From NCBI GenBank assembly GCA_029268615.1, contig JAQWNM010000001.1:62001-126000 (forward strand): DNA of 64,000 bases, given 5' to 3'. The position numbers and the translations under genes are program-made. The stretch is from SAR86 cluster bacterium. Lineage in GTDB: Bacteria > Pseudomonadota > Gammaproteobacteria > Magnimaribacterales > Magnimaribacteraceae. The notes under the pieces were generated by a model. The model made no database searches and was not told the DNA's origin. It saw only the letters and a program-made list of their open reading frames with translations. Shown here piece after piece: positions 1 to 8,006 of the stretch (positions are counted from its first letter, which is position 1; every line of letters starts with the position of its first letter).

Positions 1-409
1 AAGTAACTCCACCTATCAATAAAGTTAAATATATTGCAAATAAGGTAGCTGAATTATGTAAATCTCCACTAAGATATTCGCCTGATCCAACTAGTAAGCT
101 AGCAAGACCTCCAAAACCATTAAAAACAGCAACCATTTCTGGCATTGAAGTCATTTTTACTAAGATTGCAGTCGCCGAACCTATAATTGCGCCTAAAATT
201 GCTGCTAAAGTTATAAACTGCCAACTAACTATATCTTTGTTTAATAAAGTTATAACTACAGCTAAAAGCATCCCTAAAGCTGATAGAAGATTTCCTCTTC
301 TAGCGGTTGCAGGTGAACCAAGCATCTTTAATCCAAATATAAATAAGATGGATGCCCCTATATACGCTAAAGAAATAATTCCTGATCCAGAACTTTGCAA
401 AATATCCAT
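1..409 (-). CDS. pntB: NAD(P) transhydrogenase subunit beta, N-terminal part (cut by window edge)
   Basis: This is the beginning of the beta subunit of the proton-translocating NAD(P)+ transhydrogenase, an inner-membrane enzyme that uses the proton gradient to reduce NADP+ with NADH. About 136 codons are visible. They start at the ATG read from 409 and run off the left edge. The translation is strongly hydrophobic with several membrane segments, and includes the segment KMTSMPEMVAVFNGFGG, which is typical of PntB. It lies 4 bases after pntAB, third in a pntAA-pntAB-pntB operon. The NADP-binding C-terminal domain lies outside the window. Confidence 0.93.
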   Translation of the reverse strand, partial: MDILQSSGSGIISLAYIGASILFIFGLKMLGSPATARRGNLLSALGMLLAVVITLLNKDIVSWQFITLAAILGAIIGSATAILVKMTSMPEMVAVFNGFGGLASLLVGSGEYLSGDLHNSATLFAIYLTLLIGGVT

Positions 410-413
410 AGGT

Positions 414-704
414 TTATTTTTTCTTGAACATTGATAGCATCCTATTCGTAACCAGATAACCACCAACCACATTAATTGTTGCAAAAAAGACTGCGGCAGT
501 CCCAAGTATCACAGTAATGGTTATAGGTTGATCAAAACTTACCGAGCCTGAGGAGAGTAAAGCTCCAACTAAAGTAATGCCTGATATAGCATTCGCTCCT
601 GACATAAGAGGTGTGTGCAAAGTAGACGGAACCTTAGAAATAAGCTCTATTCCTAAAAATATTGACAGAACTAAAACAAATAATAGGAGAACTGTAGATT
701 CCAT
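414..704 (-). CDS. pntAB: NAD(P) transhydrogenase subunit alpha, membrane part
   Basis: Small 96-residue membrane subunit matching the C-terminal membrane domain of E. coli PntA. Here it is a separate gene, as in many alphaproteobacteria and Pseudomonas. It has hydrophobic helices near residues 5-20, 30-50 and 60-85, and the family segment TPLMSGANAISGI at about 31-43. It sits 3 bases after pntAA and 4 bases before pntB, so the three are surely co-transcribed. It forms part of the proton channel. Confidence 0.93.
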   Translation of the reverse strand: MESTVLLLFVLVLSIFLGIELISKVPSTLHTPLMSGANAISGITLVGALLSSGSVSFDQPITITVILGTAAVFFATINVVGGYLVTNRMLSMFKKK

Positions 705-707
705 ATG

Positions 708-1832
708 TTATGACTCCAATAAAATTTTATTAATTATATTGCCTTCATGAGTGACTATGCAGCCTGCAAGGATTTCATCTTCTAAATCTAAATTAAAAGA
801 TTTATTCTCAGAATCCCAGAATTCATCAATCATATTATAGATATTTGTGCCATATACCTGAGAAGCATGATATGCAACTTCTCCTGGTAAATTAGCCATC
901 CCCACAATCTTAATACCATTAATATCAACTGTTGATCCTGATACAGATCCTTCAACATTTCCTCCCGAACCTACAGCCATATCTACAATAACACTTCCAG
1001 GATTCATTGCTTTCACCATTTCTTGAGTAATTATCCTTGGTGCTGGACGACCAAATACTTGAGCTGTAGTTATTACAACATCTGATTGACTACATATCTT
1101 TTTCATGCCCTCTTGTTGCAATTGTATTTGTTCCGCAGTTAATTCTTTTGCATAACCTTGATCAGTCTGGCCAGTTTCCCCAATATCTATCTTTACGAAT
1201 TTTGCTCCTAAAGATTTAACCTGCTCTTCCACAACTGGTCTAGTATCAAAAGCATCAACTCTAGCGCCTAATCTCTTCGCTGTAGCAATTGCTTGAAGTC
1301 CTGCAACTCCAACTCCCACTACAAAAACTCTACTAGGAGAAATAGTTCCTGCCGCAGTCATCATCATTGGGAAGACCTTGGCTAAATTTCTTGACGCTTC
1401 TATAACTGCAGAATATCCCCCTAGATTTGCTTGCGAGCTTAGAGCATCCATTTTTTGTGCTCTTGTGATTCTTGGAACTAATTCCATACTAATTGAAGTC
1501 ACTTTTGAAGAAACAAATGCAGTCACTAAATCACTTTCATTAAAAGGATCAAAAAAGCTAATATGAATAGCTCTATCTTTTAATTCAGATATTTGTTCTG
1601 AGGATGGTTTATTTATTCTGCAAACAATATCCGCTTGAGAAAGAAAACTCTTTTCGGGCTTTACTAAATTAGCCCCTGCTTCTTTGTAAAGGTCATCTGA
1701 AAGATTTATATTTCTGCCTAGACCTGACTCTACAAAAACATTTAATCCTGAATCACTAATTCTTTTTATAGTATCAGGTAAAATAGTTGCTCTTAACTCT
1801 TCATCAGACTCAATTGGAAAAAAAATATCCAT
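708..1832 (-). CDS. pntAA: NAD(P) transhydrogenase subunit alpha, NAD-binding part
   Basis: Soluble NAD(H)-binding domain I of the transhydrogenase, 374 residues, the usual length for the split form. The alanine dehydrogenase/PNT signature is visible (RITRAQKMDALSSQAN, residues 121-136). The Rossmann glycine loop GVGVAGLQA is at 173-181, followed by the adenine-ribose acidic segment RVDAFDTR at 191-198. It is first in the pntAA-pntAB-pntB operon and divergent from ubiG. The operon supplies NADPH at the expense of the proton motive force. I see no convincing Shine-Dalgarno before the ATG. Confidence 0.95.
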   Translation of the reverse strand: MDIFFPIESDEELRATILPDTIKRISDSGLNVFVESGLGRNINLSDDLYKEAGANLVKPEKSFLSQADIVCRINKPSSEQISELKDRAIHISFFDPFNESDLVTAFVSSKVTSISMELVPRITRAQKMDALSSQANLGGYSAVIEASRNLAKVFPMMMTAAGTISPSRVFVVGVGVAGLQAIATAKRLGARVDAFDTRPVVEEQVKSLGAKFVKIDIGETGQTDQGYAKELTAEQIQLQQEGMKKICSQSDVVITTAQVFGRPAPRIITQEMVKAMNPGSVIVDMAVGSGGNVEGSVSGSTVDINGIKIVGMANLPGEVAYHASQVYGTNIYNMIDEFWDSENKSFNLDLEDEILAGCIVTHEGNIINKILLES

Positions 1833-1923
1833 AAAGTTTTAATTTTGCGAGAATATTGACTTAAATGAGAAAGAGGTTATTTTATATCATTTACGCACTT
1901 TTAAAATATTTTTTCTGTATATT

Positions 1924-1929
1924 TATAAA
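1924..1929 (+). promoter_or_regulatory. Candidate -10 element placing the ubiG transcript start on its ATG
   Basis: The hexamer TATAAA ends 6 bases before the ubiG ATG at 1936. Initiation at the usual distance would therefore fall on the A of ATG, giving a leaderless mRNA. The bases before the ATG contain no purine-rich ribosome site. A second candidate in the same gap is TTGACT (1856-1861) with TATTTT 16 bases later, which would give a leader of about 45 bases. Confidence 0.4.
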
Positions 1930-1935
1930 AAAATT

Positions 1936-2637
1936 ATGACTAATCTAGACGAAGAAGAAATTAATAAATTCAATTCATTAGCTGACAAGTGGTGGGATAT
2001 AAATGGCGACTTTAAACCTTTACATCAAATCAACCCCCTAAGAGTTGAATACATCTCTACAAAAGTTAATTTGAATGGATTAAAAGTTCTAGATGTAGGT
2101 TGTGGAGGCGGTATTCTATCTGAATCTTTGGCTAGTTTAGGAGCAGATGTGACTGGAATTGATCCTGGAGATTCCGTAATAGAGGTTGCCAAAGTTCATT
2201 CAAATAAAGTAGGAAGCAATATAAGATACTTGAATTGTACCATTGAGGATTTGATTTCTGATGATATTAATAATAAATTTGATGTCATAACCTGTCTTGA
2301 AATGTTAGAACATGTCCCTAATCCTTCTAGCACAATAAAGGCTATATCATTACTTTTAAAAGATAAAGGTCGTATTTTCTTATCGACGATAAATAGAAAC
2401 CCTAAATCTTACCTATTTGCAATTCTCGGAGCAGAATATATCTTAAAACTACTTCCCACTGGAACCCATGATTATCAAAAATTCATCAAACCTTCTGAAT
2501 TAGCTAATTGGCTTAGGTCTAGCCATCTGGCATTAAAAGAGACTAAAGGTCTGTCATATAATCCGCTGACTGATAAGTATTGGTTAGGGAATGATGTAAG
2601 CGTTAACTATATGATGTATGCAGAATCTAGTAAATAA
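1936..2637 (+). CDS. ubiG: Ubiquinone biosynthesis O-methyltransferase
   Basis: SAM-dependent methyltransferase that performs both O-methylations in ubiquinone synthesis at the membrane surface. It has 233 residues, close to the usual 240. Motif I is VLDVGCGGG (51-59), with the acidic ribose-binding segment DVTGIDPG at 71-78 and the post-I motif FDVITCLEMLEHVPNP further on. The N-terminal FNSLADKWWD is characteristic of UbiG. The stop codon overlaps the ATG of the next gene by one base (TAATG), showing translational coupling. The order ubiG, HAD phosphatase, SDR matches Pseudomonas. Confidence 0.96.
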   Translation: MTNLDEEEINKFNSLADKWWDINGDFKPLHQINPLRVEYISTKVNLNGLKVLDVGCGGGILSESLASLGADVTGIDPGDSVIEVAKVHSNKVGSNIRYLNCTIEDLISDDINNKFDVITCLEMLEHVPNPSSTIKAISLLLKDKGRIFLSTINRNPKSYLFAILGAEYILKLLPTGTHDYQKFIKPSELANWLRSSHLALKETKGLSYNPLTDKYWLGNDVSVNYMMYAESSK

Positions 2638-3293
2638 TGATTGAAGATAAATCTCTTATAGCATTTGATTTAGATGGAACTTTATTCGACACAGCTCCAG
2701 ACTTTCTGATTGCAATCAATGCATTAGAAAGAAAATATGGAAAGAAAGAATCAGGTTTTGACGACATAAGGTCTAGAGTTTCTGAAGGGGCCTTGGCCTT
2801 AATACAATTTTCTTTTAACCTGAATCCTGACTCCTCAAATCTCATTAATCTTAAAAATGAATTACTTGAAATATACCTAGATTGTTGTCTACAAAAAACT
2901 AAACTCTTTTCTGGAATATCCGATCTTCTTATAAATTTAGATAAAAAAGATATGACATGGGGCATAGTCACAAATAAGCCCTTACTGTATACAGATAAGA
3001 TAATTAAGGATAAGTTAAAAAATTATAACTATTCTTTTGTAATTTGTCCTGATCATACAAATACGCGAAAACCAGACCCTTCAGGACTATTATTAGCTTG
3101 TAAATTAACAAATTCAGATCCTAAACTTTCAATGTATATTGGAGATCATAAAGTTGATATTGAAGCTGGAAACAATGCAGGAATGAAGACAATAGCTGCC
3201 TCTTATGGATACTGTAATATTAGTTCAGAAAAGGATTGGGGTGCCTCTATGTTTGTAACGAAGCCTCAAGAATTAAAAAAACTTATTTTCTGA
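2637..3293 (+). CDS. HAD phosphatase, phosphoglycolate phosphatase / MupP family
   Basis: HAD-superfamily hydrolase of 218 residues. Motif I is DLDGT with nucleophile Asp11 and acid/base Asp13. A motif II threonine lies in GIVTNKP, and the acidic motif GDHKVD with AGNNAGMKT follows near the C-terminus. It is annotated in many genomes as phosphoglycolate phosphatase (gph). Its place between ubiG and a YciK-like reductase is that of Pseudomonas mupP, the N-acetylmuramate 6-phosphate phosphatase of cell wall recycling. I therefore favour MupP by position, but the sequence alone does not separate the two. Its ATG overlaps the ubiG stop. Confidence 0.85.
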   Translation: MIEDKSLIAFDLDGTLFDTAPDFLIAINALERKYGKKESGFDDIRSRVSEGALALIQFSFNLNPDSSNLINLKNELLEIYLDCCLQKTKLFSGISDLLINLDKKDMTWGIVTNKPLLYTDKIIKDKLKNYNYSFVICPDHTNTRKPDPSGLLLACKLTNSDPKLSMYIGDHKVDIEAGNNAGMKTIAASYGYCNISSEKDWGASMFVTKPQELKKLIF

Positions 3294-3296
3294 CCC

Positions 3297-4055
3297 ATGG
3301 ATATTGATTTAAGAAGTTTTAACCCTAGTAAGAATATTCTTTCTAATAAGGTCATTTTAATTTCTGGTGCTAGTTCGGGAATAGGCAAGGAAGCTGCGAT
3401 TACTTTCTCAGATTATGGTGCATGCGTAATTCTAACTGGGAGAAAGCAAAAGGACTTAGAAGAAGTCTCTTCAATCATTCAAAAAAAAAATAATCTAAGG
3501 CCATCTTTTTATGAGATAGATTTCGAGAGTGCTAATTCAAAAGACTACTGTAAGATTTATAATGAAATAGATTCTAACTATGGAAAACTAGATGGTTTGT
3601 TAAATAATGCAGGCATCTTAGGTGAAAAAAAACTCATGTCTCAATATCCTTATGAAACTTGGAAAAAAGTAATGGATGTGAATGTTAATTCTGTTTTTAG
3701 ACTCACTCAAACTTGTCTTCCGCTTCTTTCTTTAGCTAAAGATGCATCTATTATATTTACTTCATCTAGTGTTGGAAAAAAAGGAAGAGCTTTTTGGGGC
3801 GCTTACTCTGTATCTAAATTTGCTACAGAAGCTATGATGGAAATTTTATCAGATGAAATAGAAAATACACATAATATAAGAGTGAATTCTATTAATCCGG
3901 GTCCTACTAATACAAAACTAAGGTCTAAAGCTTATCCAGCAGAAGACCCCTCTTCAATCTCTTCTCCAGGGGATATTATGAAAGCTTACCTATTTCTATT
4001 CAGTTCACATAGTATAAATATAAATGGAAGATCTATAGACGCTCAAACCACTTAA
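3297..4055 (+). CDS. YciK-like short-chain dehydrogenase/reductase
   Basis: Classical short-chain dehydrogenase of 252 residues. The cofactor loop GASSGIG is at 24-30 and NNAG at 103-106. The catalytic serine cluster is near 156-158, with YSVSK giving Tyr170 and Lys174. The arginine in the TGRK segment after beta-2 suggests NADP(H). It follows the HAD phosphatase after 3 bases. The locus order is that of yciK in Pseudomonas and enterics, whose substrate is unknown. Its last 23 bases overlap the end of rluB on the opposite strand. Confidence 0.88.
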   Translation: MDIDLRSFNPSKNILSNKVILISGASSGIGKEAAITFSDYGACVILTGRKQKDLEEVSSIIQKKNNLRPSFYEIDFESANSKDYCKIYNEIDSNYGKLDGLLNNAGILGEKKLMSQYPYETWKKVMDVNVNSVFRLTQTCLPLLSLAKDASIIFTSSSVGKKGRAFWGAYSVSKFATEAMMEILSDEIENTHNIRVNSINPGPTNTKLRSKAYPAEDPSSISSPGDIMKAYLFLFSSHSININGRSIDAQTT

Positions 4056-4758
4056 TCTCTTTTTTTGTAAGTTCTTTATAATGCCCTGACCTAATATCTG
4101 CAGTCAGAAAATAATTACCATACCTTACTCTTTTTAATCGTGAAACTTCTAGTCCCTGACTTTCCCATATTCTTCTTACTTCTCTATTCCTTCCCTCTGA
4201 GATTACCATTGCAAACCATTGATTTGATTTTCCAGATCTGCCCGCCTGAATATCAGAAAAAGATGCTTCGCCATCTTCTAAAGAAACTCCTTTAAGCATA
4301 CGTTTTATTTTTTCTTCACTAACTCTTCCATGAATCCTAGCAACATATTCCCTTTCTACCTCAAAGGATGGGTGCATCATTTTATTTGCCAACTCTCCAT
4401 TATTAGTAAGAAGAATTAAACCAGAAGTGTTTATGTCTAACCTTCCAACAGATATCCATCTTCCTTGTCTAATTTTTGGAAGAGACTCAAATATTGTAGG
4501 TCTATCATTTGGATCATCTTTAGAAACTACTTCCCCTAATTTCTTGTTGTAAGCAATTATCCTGACTGGCCCCTTTGATTGAATGGTATTTAAAACTTTT
4601 CCATCCATCACTACTTGATCAGATGGACCAACGGGTTGTCCTAAAGATGCTAATTTCTTATTTACTAAAACTCTTCCTTGTTTTATCTTTAATTCTATAG
4701 ATCTTCTTGATCCGTATCCTAAAGTAGACAGAACCTTTTGTATCCTTTCTCTTGTCAT
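4033..4758 (-). CDS. rluB: 23S rRNA pseudouridine synthase RluB type
   Basis: Pseudouridine synthase of the RsuA/RluB/E/F family, expected to modify U2605 of 23S rRNA. An S4 RNA-binding domain occupies about residues 3-60. The catalytic loop GRLDINTSG is at 105-113, with Asp108 as nucleophile. At 241 residues it is shorter than E. coli RluB, because it lacks the basic C-terminal tail. It is last in the nadE-scpA-scpB-rluB run, and scpB next to rluB is a common pairing. RluE/F cannot be strictly excluded, but the context favours RluB. Confidence 0.9.
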   Translation of the reverse strand: MTRERIQKVLSTLGYGSRRSIELKIKQGRVLVNKKLASLGQPVGPSDQVVMDGKVLNTIQSKGPVRIIAYNKKLGEVVSKDDPNDRPTIFESLPKIRQGRWISVGRLDINTSGLILLTNNGELANKMMHPSFEVEREYVARIHGRVSEEKIKRMLKGVSLEDGEASFSDIQAGRSGKSNQWFAMVISEGRNREVRRIWESQGLEVSRLKRVRYGNYFLTADIRSGHYKELTKKEIKWFERL

Positions 4759-4775
4759 TTATACTAGAAAGTGGA

Positions 4776-5354
4776 CTAGTTTTTTAGATCTTCTGTGGGC
4801 TGTTCTATTATGAGATCTTTATTTAGATTTTGGAAATCAGCTAGTGGTGGCAATTGAGGCAGTTCTCCTAGGCCTTGCATACCGAAATAATCTAAAAATT
4901 CCTTAGTTGTTGAATAAAGAGATGGTTTTCCAGGTACATCTCTTTGCCCTACTATTTTGATCCAACCTCTTTCCATTAAAGACCTTAAAAGAAGAGTGCC
5001 TACACTTACCCCTCTTATTTCTTCAATCTCTCCTCTAGTTATAGGTTGTCTATAAGCAATAAGAGCTAAAGTTTCTAAACTTGCTTTTGAATATTTTTGA
5101 GGTTTTTCTGCCCATAATTTTGCAACATATTCTGATAATTCTTGTCTAACTTGAAGACGATAACCTGAAGCTACTTTTTTTAAAATGAAGCCTCTATCTT
5201 CGCAATTTACTTCTATCTCCTTAATTGCCTTCTTAATGTCTTCTTGGGTAGAATTTAAATCTTCATCGAAGAGTTTTTGGAGTTCTCTAATGTCGACAGG
5301 TCGTGAAGCAGATAGAAGTAATGCTTCAATTATTTGAGTTAACTTGAATTCCAT
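4776..5354 (-). CDS. scpB: Segregation and condensation protein B
   Basis: ScpB is the winged-helix dimer that joins ScpA and an SMC protein in the bacterial condensin complex. The family segment KASLETLALIAYRQPITRGE is visible, as is the RGVSVGTLLLRSLMERGWI helix. I choose the ATG at 5354-5352, which overlaps the scpA stop as TGATG, over a TTG one codon upstream. That gives 192 residues. It lies between scpA and rluB on the same strand, and no smc gene is in view. Confidence 0.95.
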   Translation of the reverse strand: MEFKLTQIIEALLLSASRPVDIRELQKLFDEDLNSTQEDIKKAIKEIEVNCEDRGFILKKVASGYRLQVRQELSEYVAKLWAEKPQKYSKASLETLALIAYRQPITRGEIEEIRGVSVGTLLLRSLMERGWIKIVGQRDVPGKPSLYSTTKEFLDYFGMQGLGELPQLPPLADFQNLNKDLIIEQPTEDLKN

Positions 5355-6163
5355 CAATGCACCTCTATAACTTTTAAATGTATCGGGCCAAATTCTTCAG
5401 TTTGTATAATATCAATCAAGGAATCCTTTAAAAGCTCAAGAATAGCCAAAAAAGTAACAACTACACCTATCTTACCTTCTGAAGCTTCAAATAAAGAAAC
5501 AAAATCAATAAACTTGTTACCTTTCATTTTTTCTAAAATTGCTGACATTTTTTCTCTAGTAGATAGTTGGTTAAAATCTATCAAATGGGCTTCAGCATGC
5601 TCAGCTCTCTTTAAAACCTCCGCTAATGAGAAAGATAATTCCTGCATGGAAATATGCGAGAAAGTTCTTTTTGTTTCAAATTCTGGTAATTTTGCCGATG
5701 CCAAGAAAAAATCTCTGTTTAGCCTTGGAAGAGAGTCTATCTTATCTGCGGCCTCCTTATATCTTTGATATTCTTGGAGACGTCTAATTAAATCTGCCCT
5801 TGGATCCTCATCCTCTATTTCTTCTTTATGTTTAGGTAATAGCATCCTTGATTTAAGCTCTGCAAGATATGCAGCCATAACAAGGTAATCACCAGCAAGC
5901 TCTATATGCATGGCTTCCATGACATTGACATAATTTATGTATTGATCCGTTATTATTGCAACATTTATATCTAATATATCTAAGTTTTGCTTCTTAATGA
6001 GATATAAAAGAAAGTCTAAAGGGCCTGAAAAAGAATTTAAAAGGACTTTTAAAGAATTAGGTGGAATATATAAATCTTCAGGAAGGGCAGTAAGTTTTTT
6101 ACCCTGAACTGTAGCAAGTATCATCTCCCTCTGATGAGGGGATTTTTCTATTATTGCTGACAT
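5354..6163 (-). CDS. scpA: Segregation and condensation protein A
   Basis: ScpA kleisin, 269 residues, which bridges the heads of SMC with ScpB in chromosome condensation. The N-terminal FSGPLDFLLYLIKKQNLDILDI segment (about 44-65) is the family hallmark, and the C-terminal winged helix is rich in leucine (VVTFLAILELLKD). It is translationally coupled to scpB. The start codon lies 4 bases after a perfect 9-base-arm palindrome that includes the only GGA available as a ribosome site, so translation may be affected by that element. Confidence 0.95.
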   Translation of the reverse strand: MSAIIEKSPHQREMILATVQGKKLTALPEDLYIPPNSLKVLLNSFSGPLDFLLYLIKKQNLDILDINVAIITDQYINYVNVMEAMHIELAGDYLVMAAYLAELKSRMLLPKHKEEIEDEDPRADLIRRLQEYQRYKEAADKIDSLPRLNRDFFLASAKLPEFETKRTFSHISMQELSFSLAEVLKRAEHAEAHLIDFNQLSTREKMSAILEKMKGNKFIDFVSLFEASEGKIGVVVTFLAILELLKDSLIDIIQTEEFGPIHLKVIEVH

Positions 6164-6167
6164 TTAA

Positions 6168-6187
6168 TCCAATACATTTGTATTGGA
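6168..6187. promoter_or_regulatory. Perfect 20-base palindrome at the scpA start
   Basis: The arms TCCAATACA and TGTATTGGA are perfect reverse complements separated by only TT. The element ends 4 bases before the scpA ATG, between nadE and scpA. No run of T follows on the minus strand, so a terminator is unlikely. It could be a repressor operator, or a hairpin hiding the GGA ribosome site. Confidence 0.5.
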
Positions 6188-6236
6188 TATGTATTATAAC
6201 CAACAATTTGAAAAAAAGTCACTTTAAAAAAGATAG

Positions 6237-7868
6237 TTATGGCGCCCAGTGGTTAGTAATTGGGTATCTTCTGTCCTTTCCAAAGCCTTTATCGCTTATT
6301 TTGACTCCAATAGGACCTTGCCTTCTCTTATATTCATTCATGTCTATAAGTCTTAATATTTTTTTTACCACCTCTTCATCGAACCCTTTATCTCTAATTT
6401 CATTTAATCCAAGGTCCTTTTCAACGTATAGCTCAATAATCTGATCTAAAACGGAATAATCTGGTAAAGAGTCGCTATCCTTTTGATCTGGAGCCAGTTC
6501 AGCTGTCGGAGGTCTTTCTATTATTCTATTAGGTATGACTTTAGATAAAGAATTTCTATATCTTGATAACTGGTAAACTAAAGTTTTGGGTACATCTTTT
6601 AAAACACAAAAACCGCCAGCTGTGTCGCCATATAAAGTTGAATAACCAACAGCTGTTTCGCTTTTATTTCCAGTGGTTAAAACAATACAACCGGTTTTAT
6701 TTGAAATACCCATCAATATAACTCCCCTACATCTTGACTGCAGATTTTCTTCAGATTTATCTGTTTTTTTTGCTTTAAAGGAATCAGTTAAACTATCAAT
6801 AAAAGCTTCATAAATTCTCTCTATAGGTATAACGTTATGAACTATGCCAAGATTCTTGGATAATAATTCTGCATCTTCTATGCTTATATCTGCAGTATAC
6901 TTAAAAGGCATCATGTATGTTTTTACCTTGCTGGAACCTAGTGCATCACATGCAATTGCTGCTGTAAGAGCTGAATCTATTCCCCCTGAAGAGCCTATAA
7001 TTGCACCAGGAAATCTATTTTTTGTAACATAATCTCTTGTCCCCAATACCAATGCATCATATATATCTTGAATATATTGTCTCTCCAGCTGATTATTAGA
7101 ACTAATTACCTCCACACCAGAAGGAGACTTATTAAATTCTATAACATCTGAATTTGTTTCAAAACTCGGAAAAGAAACTTTACACTCCTCATCTTTTGAA
7201 ATAACCATAGATCCCCCATCAAAAACTAATTCGTCTTGTCCGCCTACTTGATTAGCATAGATAATAGGAACCTTAAATTCTTTTGTGTGTTTTTTTAAAA
7301 GATTCATCCTATCCTCAATTTTATTTATATCAAAAGGGGAGGCATTTAAATTAACAATTATTTCTGCTCCTTGTTTGGTAGATTGCCTGATGGCTTTTGA
7401 ATGCCAAATATCTTCACAAATTGTTAGTCCAACCTTATAGCCTTTAACGTCTATTACACAAGGACCCTTGCCTGCAGAAAAATAACGCTTCTCATCAAAA
7501 ACACTATAATTTGGGAGGTCTTGTTTAAAGTATTCCTTTATTAGATTGCCATTGAGAAAAACTCCAGCTGCATTGTATATTTTTTTCTTAATTTTACGCG
7601 GATAGCCTATACAAATAAAAGTTCCCTTAGCTAATTCAGAGATTTCTTTTAGAGCATCCTCAATTTTAAACAAAAAGTCATCTCTATATAAAAGGTCTTC
7701 TGGAGGATACCCGGTAAGAAACATCTCTGTAAAAACTATAAAATCTGGACTTCCATTATTAACTAAAGACTTAATTTGTTTTTTTGCAATATTGGTATTG
7801 CCTTTAATATCTCCTACAATAGGGTTTTCTTGAACTAATCCAATATTAAGTGAATTTATTTTATTCAT
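6237..7868 (-). CDS. nadE: Glutamine-dependent NAD+ synthetase
   Basis: Last step of NAD synthesis: amidation of nicotinic acid adenine dinucleotide with ammonia taken from glutamine. The 543 residues hold two domains. The first is an N-terminal nitrilase-type glutaminase with the triad Glu48, Lys115 and Cys151 (in LTICEDIW). The second is a C-terminal ATP-pyrophosphatase synthetase with the P-loop SSGGIDS at 293-299. It is divergent from the DAHP synthase gene and heads the run leading into scpA. No Shine-Dalgarno precedes the ATG; a TAGAAT hexamer lies 11 bases upstream. Confidence 0.96.
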   Translation of the reverse strand: MNKINSLNIGLVQENPIVGDIKGNTNIAKKQIKSLVNNGSPDFIVFTEMFLTGYPPEDLLYRDDFLFKIEDALKEISELAKGTFICIGYPRKIKKKIYNAAGVFLNGNLIKEYFKQDLPNYSVFDEKRYFSAGKGPCVIDVKGYKVGLTICEDIWHSKAIRQSTKQGAEIIVNLNASPFDINKIEDRMNLLKKHTKEFKVPIIYANQVGGQDELVFDGGSMVISKDEECKVSFPSFETNSDVIEFNKSPSGVEVISSNNQLERQYIQDIYDALVLGTRDYVTKNRFPGAIIGSSGGIDSALTAAIACDALGSSKVKTYMMPFKYTADISIEDAELLSKNLGIVHNVIPIERIYEAFIDSLTDSFKAKKTDKSEENLQSRCRGVILMGISNKTGCIVLTTGNKSETAVGYSTLYGDTAGGFCVLKDVPKTLVYQLSRYRNSLSKVIPNRIIERPPTAELAPDQKDSDSLPDYSVLDQIIELYVEKDLGLNEIRDKGFDEEVVKKILRLIDMNEYKRRQGPIGVKISDKGFGKDRRYPITNHWAP

Positions 7869-7879
7869 AAGAAATCAGT

Positions 7880-7885
7880 ATTCTA
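7880..7885 (-). promoter_or_regulatory. Candidate -10 element of nadE
   Basis: On the minus strand TAGAAT is followed by 11 bases and then the nadE ATG. A transcript starting at the usual distance would carry a leader of only about 5 bases. No ribosome binding site is visible. The site is AT-rich, so a chance match is possible. Confidence 0.3.
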
Positions 7886-7995
7886 ATTTACCTCTATACA
7901 TAACTTAACTATTAAAATTGCAAAAAGAATAATATATTAACAATACAATAAGTTCTAACATAAGCCTTTGGTGTAAAATAAGCCTTGTAGACCAT

Positions 7996-8001
7996 TATAA
8001 A
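7996..8001 (+). promoter_or_regulatory. Candidate -10 element of the DAHP synthase gene
   Basis: TATAAA lies 5 bases before the ATG at 8007, with no Shine-Dalgarno, consistent with an essentially leaderless mRNA. Just upstream, the octamer TAAGCCTT occurs twice in direct orientation (7961-7968 and 7979-7986), where a regulator could bind. No leader peptide or attenuator can fit. Confidence 0.35.
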
Positions 8002-8006
8002 ATAAA

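Noticed and set aside
6168-6187. The scpA palindrome as a nadE terminator
   Set aside because: No T-run follows it on the minus strand and it lies against the next start codon, so a terminator is a poor explanation.
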